In this document: piece after piece, positions 8,301-20,300 of the stretch
Layout: each line of letters starts with the position of its first letter
Position numbering within the stretch: the first letter of the stretch is position 1
From: CBFGWV01 sp965652545
Lineage (GTDB): Bacteria; Pseudomonadota; Gammaproteobacteria; Competibacterales; Competibacteraceae
Length of the DNA stretch: 22,989 bases
Assembly: GCA_965652545.1 (NCBI GenBank)
Contig: CBFGWV010000043.1
Location: 1 to 22,989 of the forward strand
Reading direction: 5' to 3'
Program-made: the position numbers and the translations under genes
The notes under the pieces: generated by a model
What the model was told of the DNA's origin: nothing
The model's database searches: none
What the model saw: only the letters and a program-made list of their open reading frames with translations

Positions 8301-11300
8301 GGGGTCGCCGGACAGGTCGACGCGCAACACCAGCGTGTTCACGAACAAGCCGATCAGCGGCTCGAACTCGCTGCGTGTGCGGTTGGCCACCGGCGTGCCC
8401 AGGGCGATATCCGACTCGCCGCTGTAACGCGCCAGCAGCGCGGCAAAGGCCGCGGCCAGCACCATGAACACCGTCGTGTGCGTCTGCTGCGCCAGAGCGC
8501 GTAGTTGCGCGGTCAGGTCGGTGCCCAGGCTGAAGCGTTCGCAGTCCCCGGCCATGGATTGGACCGCCGGCCGCGGACGGTCGGTGGGCAGCGGCAGCAG
8601 CGGCGGCAGGCCGTCCAACTGCGCCCGCCAGTAGTCGAGCTGGTGCGCCAGTGCCGGGCCGCGCCGCCGCTGCCAGGCCGCCACCGCGGGGTATTGCAGC
8701 GCCAGGGCGGGCAGCGGCGGCGCCGCGCCTTCGCCGGCCGCGTCATAGAACGCTGTCAGCTCGCGCAGCAGCACGCCCAGCGACCAGCCGTCGCTGACGA
8801 TGTGGTGCAGACTGATCGCCAGGACCGCGTCGTCTGCGCCCAACGACACCAGCGCGGCCCGTATCAGCGGGCCGGTCGACAGATCGAACGGCCGCAGCAC
8901 CTCGCCCGCCAGCGTATCGGCCAGCACGTCATCGGCCTGGCCGGCCAGGTCGATACGCGTCAGCGGCAACGCCAGCCGTGGCGCGATATGCAGCACGGGC
9001 GTGCCCTCCTGGGCCGGAAAGCTCGAGCGCAGGCTGTCGTGGCGATCCACGATGGCTTGCAGGGCCGCCTCCAGCGCCCCGGCGTCCAGCGGCCCGCGCA
9101 AGCGCAGCAGCAGCGGCACGTTGTAGGTCGATGCCACCACCGTGTTCGCGCCGGCGGCGCGCTGCACGAGGTCCGCCTCCAGCCGCGCCAGAAACCACAG
9201 ACGCTCCTGAGCGAAAGACAGGCCGCCGTTCTCGCCGGGTATCGGCGCATCCGCCGCGGCATGACCGACACCGGCAAGTCGTTCGGCCAACGTCGCCACG
9301 GTGCAATGGGTGAGTAGATCGGCAACCTGCAACTCCACCTGCACGGCATCGCGCACACGCGACACCGCCTGTGTGGCCAGCAGCGAATGACCGCCGAGGG
9401 CGAAGAAATCGTCGTGCCGGCCGATGCGATCGAGCTTGAGCAGACGCGCCCAGATGCCCGCGAGCGTCGTCTCCAGCGGCCCGAGCGGCGCGTCATCGCC
9501 AACTGAGGCCGTCGCCTCCGGCGAGGGCAGCGCACGCCGGTCGAGCTTGCCGTTCGCGCTCAGCGGCAGCACGGGCAGGCGCAACAGACACTGGGGCAGC
9601 ATGGATGCAGGCAGGCGTGCGGCCAGGTGCTCGCGCAGAGCCGCCTCGCCCGGGTCGTCGTCGGCCACGTAATACGCCGCCAGTTGGGTGTCGCCGGTGC
9701 GTGCGCCGAACGCGCTCACCACGCTGTCGCGCACCGCCGGATGGGCGTTGAGGGCCGCCTCGATCTCGCCCGGCTCGATGCGTTGGCCACGGATCTTCAC
9801 CTGGAAGTCATTACGCCCCAGATACTCGATGCTGCCGTCCGGCACGTGACGGCACAGGTCGCCGGTCTTGTACAAGCGCCCGCCCGGCGCCGGCGCGAAG
9901 GGGTCCGGGATAAAGCTCGCCGCGGTCATCGCCGCCCGCCCCAGGTACCCCCGCGCCAACCCTATGCCGCCGATGTACAGCTCGCCGGGCACCCCGACAG
10001 GCAGCGGTTGCAGGTACGCATCCAGGATATACAGACGCAGGTTGGCGATGGGCCGGCCGATCGGCACGCGGCTGACATCCTGTGCCGGGTCGCACACGTG
10101 CCAGCTCACGTCCACGGCAGCCTCGGTCGGGCCGTACAGGTTGTGCAGTTCGGCATCCATGCACTGGAAGAAGCGCTGTGCCAGATCCGCCGGCAAGGCC
10201 TCGCCGCTGCAGATGACGCGACGTACGCTGCGGCAGCGCGGCACATCGCGCGCCTCCAGGAACACCCGCAGCATGGAGGGCACGAAGTGCAGCGTGGTGA
10301 TGCCCTGGTCGGCGATCACCTCGGTGAGGTAGTCCGCGTCCCGATGCCCGTCCGGCTTGGCCATGACCAGGGTGGCGCCGGCCAGCAGCGGCCAGAAGAA
10401 CTCCCACACCGACACATCGAAACCGTACGGCGTCTTTTGCAGCACACGGTCGGTGCTGTCCAGGCGGTAGGCCGCCTGCATCCACCACAGGCGGTTGACG
10501 ATGGCCTTGTGCGTGTTCATCGCCCCCTTGGGCCGGCCGGTGGTGCCCGAGGTGTAGATGACGTAGGCGAGATTGTCCGGCTCGACCGCTTGTGCCGGCG
10601 AGGTGGCAGGATGCTCGGCGATGCGCGGCCAGTCCCCATCCACGGTCAATACCGGTATCTCGGTGGGCGGCAGGCTCAGGTGATCCTGGCTCAGCACCAC
10701 CGTCGGTCGCGCATCGTCCAACAGATAGGCGAGCCGCTCGGGTGGGTGGGCCGGGTCCAGCGGCAGATAGGCACCACCGGCCTTGAGGGTGGCATACAAG
10801 GCCACGACCATCTCCACCGATCGCTCCATGTGCACGGCGACCAGGCGGTCCGCCCCCACCCCCAGGGCGACCAGAGCATTGGCCAGACGGTTGGCGCGCG
10901 CCTCCAGCTCCGCATAGCTCAGCCGCTGATGACCGCAGACCAGGGCGGTGGCTTCCGGGCATTGGCGTACGCGGGCGGCGATCAGCCCGTGCAGCGTGCG
11001 CTCGGCCGGCAGGTCGGCCGCGGTGTCGTTCCAGTCGTGGACGATACGCCGGTAGGCCGCGCCGTCCATGGCCGGCAGGCAGCCCAGGGGCACCTGCGGC
11101 GCATCGGCCAGGGCGCCGATGAAGCCGAGCAGACTGGCGGCCAGGCGCTCGACGGTCTCGCGCTCGAACAGCCCGGTGTCGTAGCCCAGCGTGCCGCTGA
11201 AACACTCGCGGGTGTCCATGATGTCCAGGGTGAGGTCGAACTGCCCTTCTTGCTGGGGAAGGTCGAAGGCCGTCACCGGCATGTCGCCCCAGCGGCTATC

Positions 11301-14300
11301 CAGCCCGCGCAGCGCCGCGTCCATCAGCCCGCCGGCGGCGACCCGTCCCTGATAGGCGAAATACACCTGGAACAAAGGCGAGCGGCCGGCATCGCGCTGC
11401 GGCTGCAAACGCCGCACCAGCTCTGCGAACGGCAGGTCCTGGTGATGCAAGGCCTCGGACATCACAGTCTTCACCTGCGCCAGCAACGCGGCAAAGGGCA
11501 TCTCGCCGCCCACGGTGGTGCGCAAGGCCAGGGTATTGACCATATAGCCCACGACCTTGGCGAAGGCCGGGTGATGGCGGCCGGAGGTGGGCGTGCCGAC
11601 CAGCACGTCGCGCTCGCCGCTGATGCGGTGCAGCCAGGCGATGTACGCACTCAGCAGCACGGTGTACGGCGTGGCCCGGTGCTCGGCCGCCAGCGTGCGC
11701 AGCCGCCCGCTCAGCGCCGCGCCGAGATCCAGCGCCACGCTGGCCCCGGCACGGCCGCAGACCTGGGTGCGGGCGTGGTCGGTGGGCAGGTTCAGTTGCG
11801 CCAGAGGCGCGGCCAGCTTGCGCTGCCAGTAGGTCCACTGCGTCGCCAGTACCGCCTGGCGCTCGTCGCTGGCCTGCCAGCTCAGATAGTCCGCGTAGTC
11901 CCGCTCCACCGGGGGCAGCGGGTCGGGCTCGCCGGCGACCTGCGCGGCGTATAAGCGACCGAGTTCGTCCACCAACGCCCACAGCGACCAGGCATCCACC
12001 ACGATGTGGTGCACGGTGATCAGCAGCACATGATCGTCGTCGGCGATGCGGAACACCCGCGCCCGCAGCACCGGGCCGCTGCGCAGATCGAACGGCTGGC
12101 CGTAGGCGGCCAGCACTTGGCGCCGTAGCGCCGCCGCGTCGCAGCCGCGGGCATCCACCACATCGAGCGGGACCTCGCGATCGCGCGCCAGATGCAGCAC
12201 CGGCTCGCCATCGAGCTCCGGAAATGCGGCCCGCAGAATAGCGTGACGGCGCATCAGCCGGCCGAGGGCGCGGCGCAAGGCCTCCACCGACAAGCGCCCG
12301 TGCAAGCGGGTCGGGAAGGCGACGTGATAGGCCGCGCTGTCCGGTTGCACCTGATGCAGGAACCACAGCGCGCGCTGCCCGGCCGAGGGGGTGAGGCGGC
12401 GCTCGCCGCCGGCCGCCTCCTGCGCGACCGGTGGCGACGGCACGACGGTGTCCGCGCCGTGATGCGCCCGCAGCGCCTCGCCATGACGCTCGCACAGGTA
12501 GCCGGCCAGTGCGCCGATGGAGGCGTAATCGAAGATGATGGCCGGCGGCACCTCGATGCCGTAGACCCGGTTGAGGTGCGCGGCGAACTCCAGAAAGCCG
12601 ATCGAATCCACCCCGTAGCGCGTCAGCTCCTGTGCCGGGTCCAGTGCGTCGCCATCGAGCTTGAGAATGGCCACCGCCGCCGCGCTCAAGGCCTGCTCGA
12701 CCGCCGCCTGCAAGCCGGGGGCCGCCACACCGCCACCGTCCGCCGCGGGGACGGCAGGGGCCTCCTCAAGCAGTCGTCCGATGGCATCGGCCCGCCCGTA
12801 AAGCGGCAAGGTCTGGACCACATCGGCAGCCAAGGCCTGCTCCAGGATCGCCAGGCCCCTGACCGGCGGCAGCGGCAGCAGCCCGCTGCCCTGCACCGCC
12901 TGCGCGGCGCGCCCGTCGGCGCCCATGCCGGCACCGGCCCACAGCGGCCAGTTGATCGCCAGCGTGCGGCCCTGGCGCCAGCCGGCGGCCACCAGGTCCG
13001 ACCGCCAGTGGGCGAAGCCGTCGAGAAACCCGTTCGCGCAGGCGTAATCGCACTGCCCGGGGTTACCCAGCACCGAGGCCAGGGACGAGAACAGCACGAA
13101 GCAGTCCAGATCGTCCGCGGCGGTGGCGGCATCCAGGTGCAGGGCGCCGTTCATCTTGGGGGCAAGCACCGCCTGGACATCGTCCCAGGGTTTGTCGATC
13201 GCCCAGCCGTCGCGCAGCACCCCGGCGGCATGGAACACCCCGTGCAGCGCGGCGAACCGCTTGCGCACCTGCGCCACCAGGGCTTCGACCTGATCGGCCC
13301 GGGTGATGTCGGTCTGCCGGTAGACGATGCGTCCGGCACCGGCCTCTACGGCGCCCAGGCGTTGCTTGAGCGCATCGTCCAGCGGGCTGCGGCCGACCAG
13401 CACGACGGTCGCCCGCCACTTGACCGCCAAGTGCCCGGCCAGCGCCAACCCCAGACCACCGGCACCGCCGGTGACGAGATACACGCCGTTCTCGCGCAAG
13501 CCAGTGCCGGTGCCGGGTACAAGCGTCTGAGGCCCTGGCAAAAGGACTTCGCGTCGCCCACCGCGCAGGCGCACGTGCTGCCCGTCGCCGCGCCGGCACT
13601 CGGCGGCGATCCGTGCCGCCGTCGGCGGCCCGTCCAGGGCAAGCAGGCGGACCGACAGGCCCGTGGCCTCCAGCGCCAGCGTACGCAGCATGGCCGCGAG
13701 CGCCCGGTGCATCGGCGTCTCTTCGCCATCGAGGACGCACAGCAGTTGCACAGGCTTGCGGGTACGCCGGGCGATCCAGGCTTTGGCCAGCCCGAACACC
13801 TCGCGCAGCGGGTCCGCCGCGCGGCACAGGTACACCATGCGCCCCGGCCCGTCGCCGGCGGCGTCGAAGACAGTGTCCATCAGCCGTGCCCAGCCCCCCG
13901 CCGCGGCCGGGTCCACATACAGGCCCTCGGCGGCCTCCCCGCCGACCGCCACCGGGCGCACCGGCATGGCGAGGGCGTCGGACAGCGTATCGGCCAGGGA
14001 CGACGGCTCACCGGCCAGCAGCAACACACCGGCGGGCAAGCCGGCCAGCGGCACCGGCTCGCCGCTGTCGGTCCACGCCGGAGCGACGAATACTGTCTCA
14101 CCGCCGCCGGTGTCGCGGCGCAGGCTGTGCAAGGTGAACCCGCGGATGACGACGCACACCCGGCCCTGGGTATCGCACAAGCTGACGTCGAACGCCTGGG
14201 CACCGGCATCGTCCAGCCGGCGGGCATGGGCGACGACCTGCTCGGGCAGTGCAGCGTGGATATCCAGCGCCGCGATACTTACCGGTACCCGGACGTCGCC

Positions 14301-17300
14301 CTCGCCGGCCGCGGGCAGCAGGGCTGCCACGGTGTACAAGGCGGCATCCAGCAGCGCCGGCCGCAGAACGCTGCCGGCAAGCCCGCCATCGACCGACGCC
14401 AGCCATGCGAGCGCCTGGCCGTCGCCGTGGCGCATGCGCCGCAGCGTGCGCCAGCTTGGGCCGTAAGCCAGGCCGTGGCCGGCAAGTGCGGCATAGACCG
14501 CGCGTCCGTCCGTCTCGTCGGTCAACGCCTGCGCCAAGGTGTCGATGTCCAGCGACGGCACCGCCGCCAGTGGCGTGCTCACCGCCCGCGCCTGGTACAC
14601 GGTTCCGGGCCCGGCCTCGATCCGCACCTGGATGCCATCGTCGCCGCTCTGAACAGCCGTGGTCACGGTGAGCGGACCGGCCTCAAGCGTCAGCGGGCGC
14701 AGCCAGCGCACCTCGCGCAGACCGCTGATCGCTTTGCCGCCGGCCTCACCGGCAGCGAACCGCGCCATCTCCAGAAACACCACGCCCGGTACCGTCGGCG
14801 TATCCGCCACCCGGTGATCGACGATGAACGGCTCGTCGCCACGCACCTCGGTGGCGAACGCGACCCCGCGTAGCGAGGAGGTGTTGCGGTGGACCAACGG
14901 GTGCAGCCGGCCGCCCGTGTCCGCGACCGCCGCTGCCGGCGGTGGCTGCGGCCAATACCGGCCGCCGCCGAAGGGATAGGTCGGCAACGCGATACGCCGC
15001 GGCGGTGTGCCGGTGTGCAGGCCACGCCAGTCCGGTGCCGCTCCGCTCACCCATAGGCGTGCCAGGCGGTCCAGGTCGCCGGCCTGTACCAGCCGTGCGA
15101 GCACGGCCTCGCCACCCTCGGGGGGCTGGGCCTGCCGTGCCGTGCCGACGTGCACCGCAGGCATCGGTTCGCCGTCGCACCAGGCCGCAAGCGTCTCCGT
15201 AAGCTCGGCGACATCACGGACGACCACGGCCAAGCGCACGGCCATGGGTGCCCGCCCGCTCTGCAAGGTGTAGGCGATGGCCGCCAGTGACGGCCTCTGT
15301 ACCTGTCGCCGCAACCAACCCAGCAGACGGCGGGCATAGGCTTGCAAGCGCTCGTCGTCGCGGGCCGAGAGCACGATGAGCTGTGGCCTGTCACTGGCGG
15401 TGGGTGCCTGTGCCGGCGCTTGCTCGACCACCAGATGGCTGTTGGTGCCGCTGAAGCCGAATGAGCTCACCGCCGCCCGCAGCGGACGCCCGGGTGCCGG
15501 CTGCCAATCGCTCAGGCGGGTATTGACGACGAAGGGACTGTCGGCAAAGCGGATATGCGTATTCAGCCGCTGCACGTGCAGGCTGGGCGGCAACTGCCGG
15601 TGACGCATGGACAGCAGCACTTTGATCAGCCCGGCCACACCGGCGGCCGCAGCGGTATGGCCGAGGTTGCTCTTGACCGAGCCGATGCGGCAATAGCCGA
15701 CCGCGTCGGTGTACGCACGGAAGGCCTGGGTCAGCGCGCTGACCTCGATCGGGTCGCCCAGGCGGGTGCCGGTGCCGTGCGCCTCGACATAGCCCAGGGT
15801 GGACGGGTCGATGTCGAAGCGGCGGTACACCGCCAGCTCCAAGTCGCGCTGGGCCTCCGCCGAGGGCGCAGTGATGCCGTTGGTACGTCCGTCCTGGTTC
15901 ACCCCGGAGCCCAGGATCACCCCGTGGATGGGGTCGCCGTCGGCCAGCGCGCGGTCCAGCCGCTTGAGCACCACCACCGCGGCCCCTTCGGCGGGGACGA
16001 AGCCGTCGGCGCCGTCGTCGAAGCTCTTGCATAAACCCTCGGGCGAGAGCATGCCGCCCTTGCTCATGGGGATGTACGGCTTTTCTGTAAGGTACAGCGT
16101 CACGCCGCCGGCCAGCATGAGGTCGGCTTCGTCATTGCGCAGGCTGGAACAGGCGTTGTGGATGGCCACCAGTGACGACGAGCAGGCCGTGTCCAGGGCC
16201 ATTACCGGTCCCTTGAGGTTGAGCACATAGGCGATGCGCGCCGGCAGCAGGGCGGCGGCGTTGCCCATCATGGCCTGCGCCGGCCGCTGGGCTTCGACCA
16301 GAGGCAGGTATTCGCTGCCCATGACGCCGACGTTGACACCGCAACGCGCCCCATCGACGGCGGCCGGCGCGAGGCCGGCATCCTCCAATGCCGCCCAGGC
16401 GGTTTCCAGGAACAGGCGCTGGTGCGGGTCCATCACCTCCGCATCGGCGGGCGAGATGTTGAAGAACAACGCATCGAAACGGGTCACATCGTCGAGGAAA
16501 CCGCCCCATTTACAACTGGTCTTGCCCGCGGCGCGCGGGTCGGGGTCGTAGAACCGCTCGATGCTCCAGCGTTCGGGCGGCACCTCGCGCACCGAGCACA
16601 CGCCCTCGCGCAGGTTGTCCCAGAACTGGTCCAGGTCCTCGGCACCCGGCAGCCGCGCGGCCATGCCGATGATGGCAATGGGCGCAGGAGGTTGCGGCTG
16701 GGCAGGTGCCACGGGCAGCGGGGCCGCAGCCGGTGCCGGCGACAGCGGCGCGGATACATCGTTCACGGGTTCTGAGGTCGAGGTCTCGGCAGCCGGCTGT
16801 GTCGCGGCCGTCGCCGGGGCTGCCCGTGTCGCCAGCCAGGTCGCCAGCCAGGTCGCCAGCCTGCTGACCGACGGCTGGTCGTAGAGCACCGTGGCGTCGA
16901 TGGCAGTGCCCAACACCTGGGCGAGCTGGCGCACGAACTCCACGCCGAGGACCGAGTCCACGCCCAACTCCACGAATGAGCGTTCGTCGTCGATCTCATC
17001 CGGCGCCATCAGCAGAACGGCGGCGAGCTCCTGGCGCACGCTGTGACGCAAGCGCTCGGTGTCATTTTGCGGTGCGAAAGTGGAAGCCGATTCCCGCACG
17101 CTGTCACGCAGACGTTCGGCATCTGCGCCTGCGACGGCGCGGGGCGCATCGGCCGCGGCCGGCGTACCCGCCACGGCTGCGGGGACGTCGATCAGCTCAT
17201 CCGTGGTCTGACGCACCGTGTCGTCTACCGGGCGTGATCCCGCTTGTTCGGCGGCCAGCCGTGCCGCCAGGTCCACCACGCAGGGATGGTCGTAAAGCAC

Positions 17301-20300
17301 CGTGGCATCGACGCCGAGGCCGAGCTCGCGATTGAGCTGGTTGACCAGTTCCACACCCAGCACCGAGTCCACGCCGAGCTCGACGAACGCGCGTCGGTCG
17401 TCGATGTCCGCGGCCTCGAGCAGCAGCACATCCGCCAGCGCCTTGCGCACCGTGACGACAAGCGGGTCGCCGTGCCCCTCCCCCGGGATCGCCGAGTTGT
17501 ACTCAGCAGCCGGCCGGAGACCGGCCAGAGGTTCGTCGCAGTGCTCACCTCCTGGGATCACCGGTTTGTAACCGGTAGCCGGCCGGAGGTCGGCCAGGGA
17601 CGGCAGCGTTGCGGTCGCATCGTCAGCGACGCGGTCCGAGAGACCTCCCGATTCGGCCGAGCTGCGCTCGGCTGCCGAGTACAACTCGACGATCCCAGGG
17701 GCGGCCAACCGAAGCGGGGACCGGACGGCGGGCCGATAGGTCTCCAGCGCCGCCGCCACCTGGGTTGGCGGTGCCAGACGTACCGGCTGGCGAGCGGTCG
17801 CCGGTGGCGCGCTTCCGGTGCCGTTCGCAGCCACCGGCGCGGTCCTAGCCGTCGATGGCGCTGCCGCAGCGGCTTCGCGCGTTTCAGGCATCGCTGCCGC
17901 AGGATCGCGATCTGCTGTGCCCATTGACGCTGTCGGCACCGATTCACGGCTTACAACCGTCGTCGCCGCATCCGCGGTCGCGCCGCGATCGGCAAGGTCC
18001 AGCCAATAGCGTTTGCGCTCGAACGGATAGCCCGGCAGCGGCAGCCGCGGCGGGACGCCATCGGGGTACAGCAATCGCCAATCCAGATCCAGTCCGTCGA
18101 CCCAGGCGCGGGCCAGGTCATCCAGTTGCCGGTCCTCCAGCAACACCTGGAGATACGCCGCACCGGCGCGCCCGTGCAGGCGCGTCAGCGCACCCTGCCC
18201 CGTTCGGCCACGGTACAGGCCCGGCGCCTCGCCGCCATCGGCGGCCGCCGCCAGCGCATGGCGCAGCGCGGCAAGGTCGTCGGCCACGATGGCCAGCCGC
18301 ACCTGCATGGCCTCGCGGCCGATCTGCAGGCTGGCCGCGACACGCGCCAGATCGACCGGGCCAGCCATCGCATCCAGGCTCTCCAGCACACGCCGCGCAT
18401 ACGCGGCCAGCCGTTCGTCGTTCAAGGCCGACAAAGGCAGCACGCAGGGACCGCGTGACGGCGGTAGCGCCAGCGGCGCCGGGGGTTCTTGGACGATGAG
18501 GTGCGCATTGGAGCCCCCCGCGCCGAAGCCGCTCACCCCCGCCCGCCGCGGCCTGCCATCGGCATGCCGCGGCCAGTCGGCCAGTTCGCGCTGGACACGA
18601 AACGGCGTGGCGGCAAAGTCGATATGCGGATTGAGCCGCTGCGCATGCAGCGATGGCACCAGGCGCCCGTGGCGCAGTTGCAGGATGACCTTGGTCAGCG
18701 CCGCGATGCCCGCGGCGGACTCCAGGTGGCCAATGTTCGACTTTATCGAGCCGATGGCACAGTGCCCGCCTGCCAGTTCGCCAAAGGCGCGGGTCAAGCC
18801 GTTGATTTCGATCGGGTCGCCCAGCGCAGTGCCGGTACCGTGGGCCTCCACGTAATCCACACCGGCGCCATCGACACCGGCGCGCGCCAGGGCGCGGGCG
18901 ATCAACCGCCCCTGGGCCTTGGGGTTGGGCACGGTGTAGCCGCTGGTGCGTCCGCCGTGGTTCAGCCAGCTGCCGGTGATGAGCGCATGCACCGTATCGC
19001 CGTCGGCCAAGGCCTGGCGCAGCGGTTTGAGCAGCACCGCGCCCACGCCCTCGCCCGGCACGTACCCGTCCCCACCCTCGCCGAAGCTGTGGCAACGCCC
19101 GTCGCTGGCGGTAAACCGCCCTTGCGCCAGTTGACGGTACTTCTGCGGGTGCAGCGACAGGTTCACCCCGCCGGCCAGCGCCGCCTCGCACTCGCCCCGG
19201 CGCAAGGCCTCGCAGGCCAGGTGCACGGCGCTCAGCGACGACGAGCACATGGTGTCGATGGCCATGCTGGGGCCGGCGAAATCGAAGAAGTACGACACCC
19301 GGTTGGCGACCGAGCCGTAGGACGAGCCCGGCAGGATGCGCCCGCCGCGGGCGGTCTGCTCCGGGCCGTAGAGCTGGTAGTCGCCCCACATCAGCCCGAC
19401 GAACACACCGACCTCCCGGTGCGCCAGCGCACGCCCGCCGTAACCGGCATCCTCCAGCGTGTGCCAGGCCGTCTCCATGAACAGGCGCTCCTGCGGGTCC
19501 ATCGACGCCGCCTCGCGCGGGGAGATGTTGAACACCGCCGGATCGAAGCGATCCACCGCATCCAGGAACCCGCCCCAACGGCACAGCTCGGGATTCGCCG
19601 CGCTGTCCCAGCGCTCCGCCGGCACCTCGGTGATGCAGTCGCGCCCGGCCACGAGATTGGCCCAGAGGGCATCCAGGTCCGGCGCCTGCGGGTAACGGCC
19701 GGCCAGGCCGATGACGGCGATGGCCTCGTCAAGGTGCGTTGCTGGGATATCCGACCCCGGCCGGGGCGACCCGTGGATCAGCGGCCGTGGACCGCCACCC
19801 CCTGGGATCGCCGAGTTGTACTCGGCAGCCGGCCGAAGGCCGGCCAGGGGTGGCGGCGTTGCAGCCGCATCGCTGGCGTCAGGGCCTGAGAGACCTCCCG
19901 ATACGGCCGAGCTGCGCTCGGCTGCCGAGTACAACTCGGCGATCCCAGGGGAGGTCGATTCGGGCATCGTGGGCTCGGACGGCCCGGGCGCGCCGCCGGC
20001 AATCCCAGCGGGTGACGGATCAGTGGCCCGCGCCACCGCCAACGCCCCCTCGGGATGCTTGCGCACCAGGTACTCGGCCAGTTCGGCCACGCTCTGGTGC
20101 TCATACAGCAAGGTCTTGGACAAGGCCCCGAACACCGTCTCCAGCGTACGGGTCAGGTTGAGCATGGACACCGAGTCCAGCCCGAAGCGGTCGAACGCCG
20201 TGTGCGGCTCGACGATGGCCGGGTCCAGCCGCAGTTCCATGGCCAGGGCGGCCGTCAGGTAGGCCTCGACGGCCATTCTTGCGTCCCTGCCATCCAGCGC

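Noticed and set aside
9627..14873. Long plus-strand open frames (9627-11954 and 12192-14873), and similar ones at 1642-3282, 4064-5197, 5952-7019 and 18489-19889
   Set aside because: They lie opposite well-supported genes, have low-complexity Arg/Gly/Gln-rich translations and no recognisable domains. They are GC-driven shadows.
17481..17702. CRISPR-like array
   Set aside because: Units are palindromic, unequal in spacing, partly inverted and translated in frame. There are no regular direct repeats with unique spacers.
18000..18479. An acyltransferase domain after KS1 (and likewise after KS2 at 14949-15413)
   Set aside because: The segments are only ~155-160 residues, lack any GHSxG motif, and end in the LPxYPFxxxxYW linker usual in trans-AT synthases.
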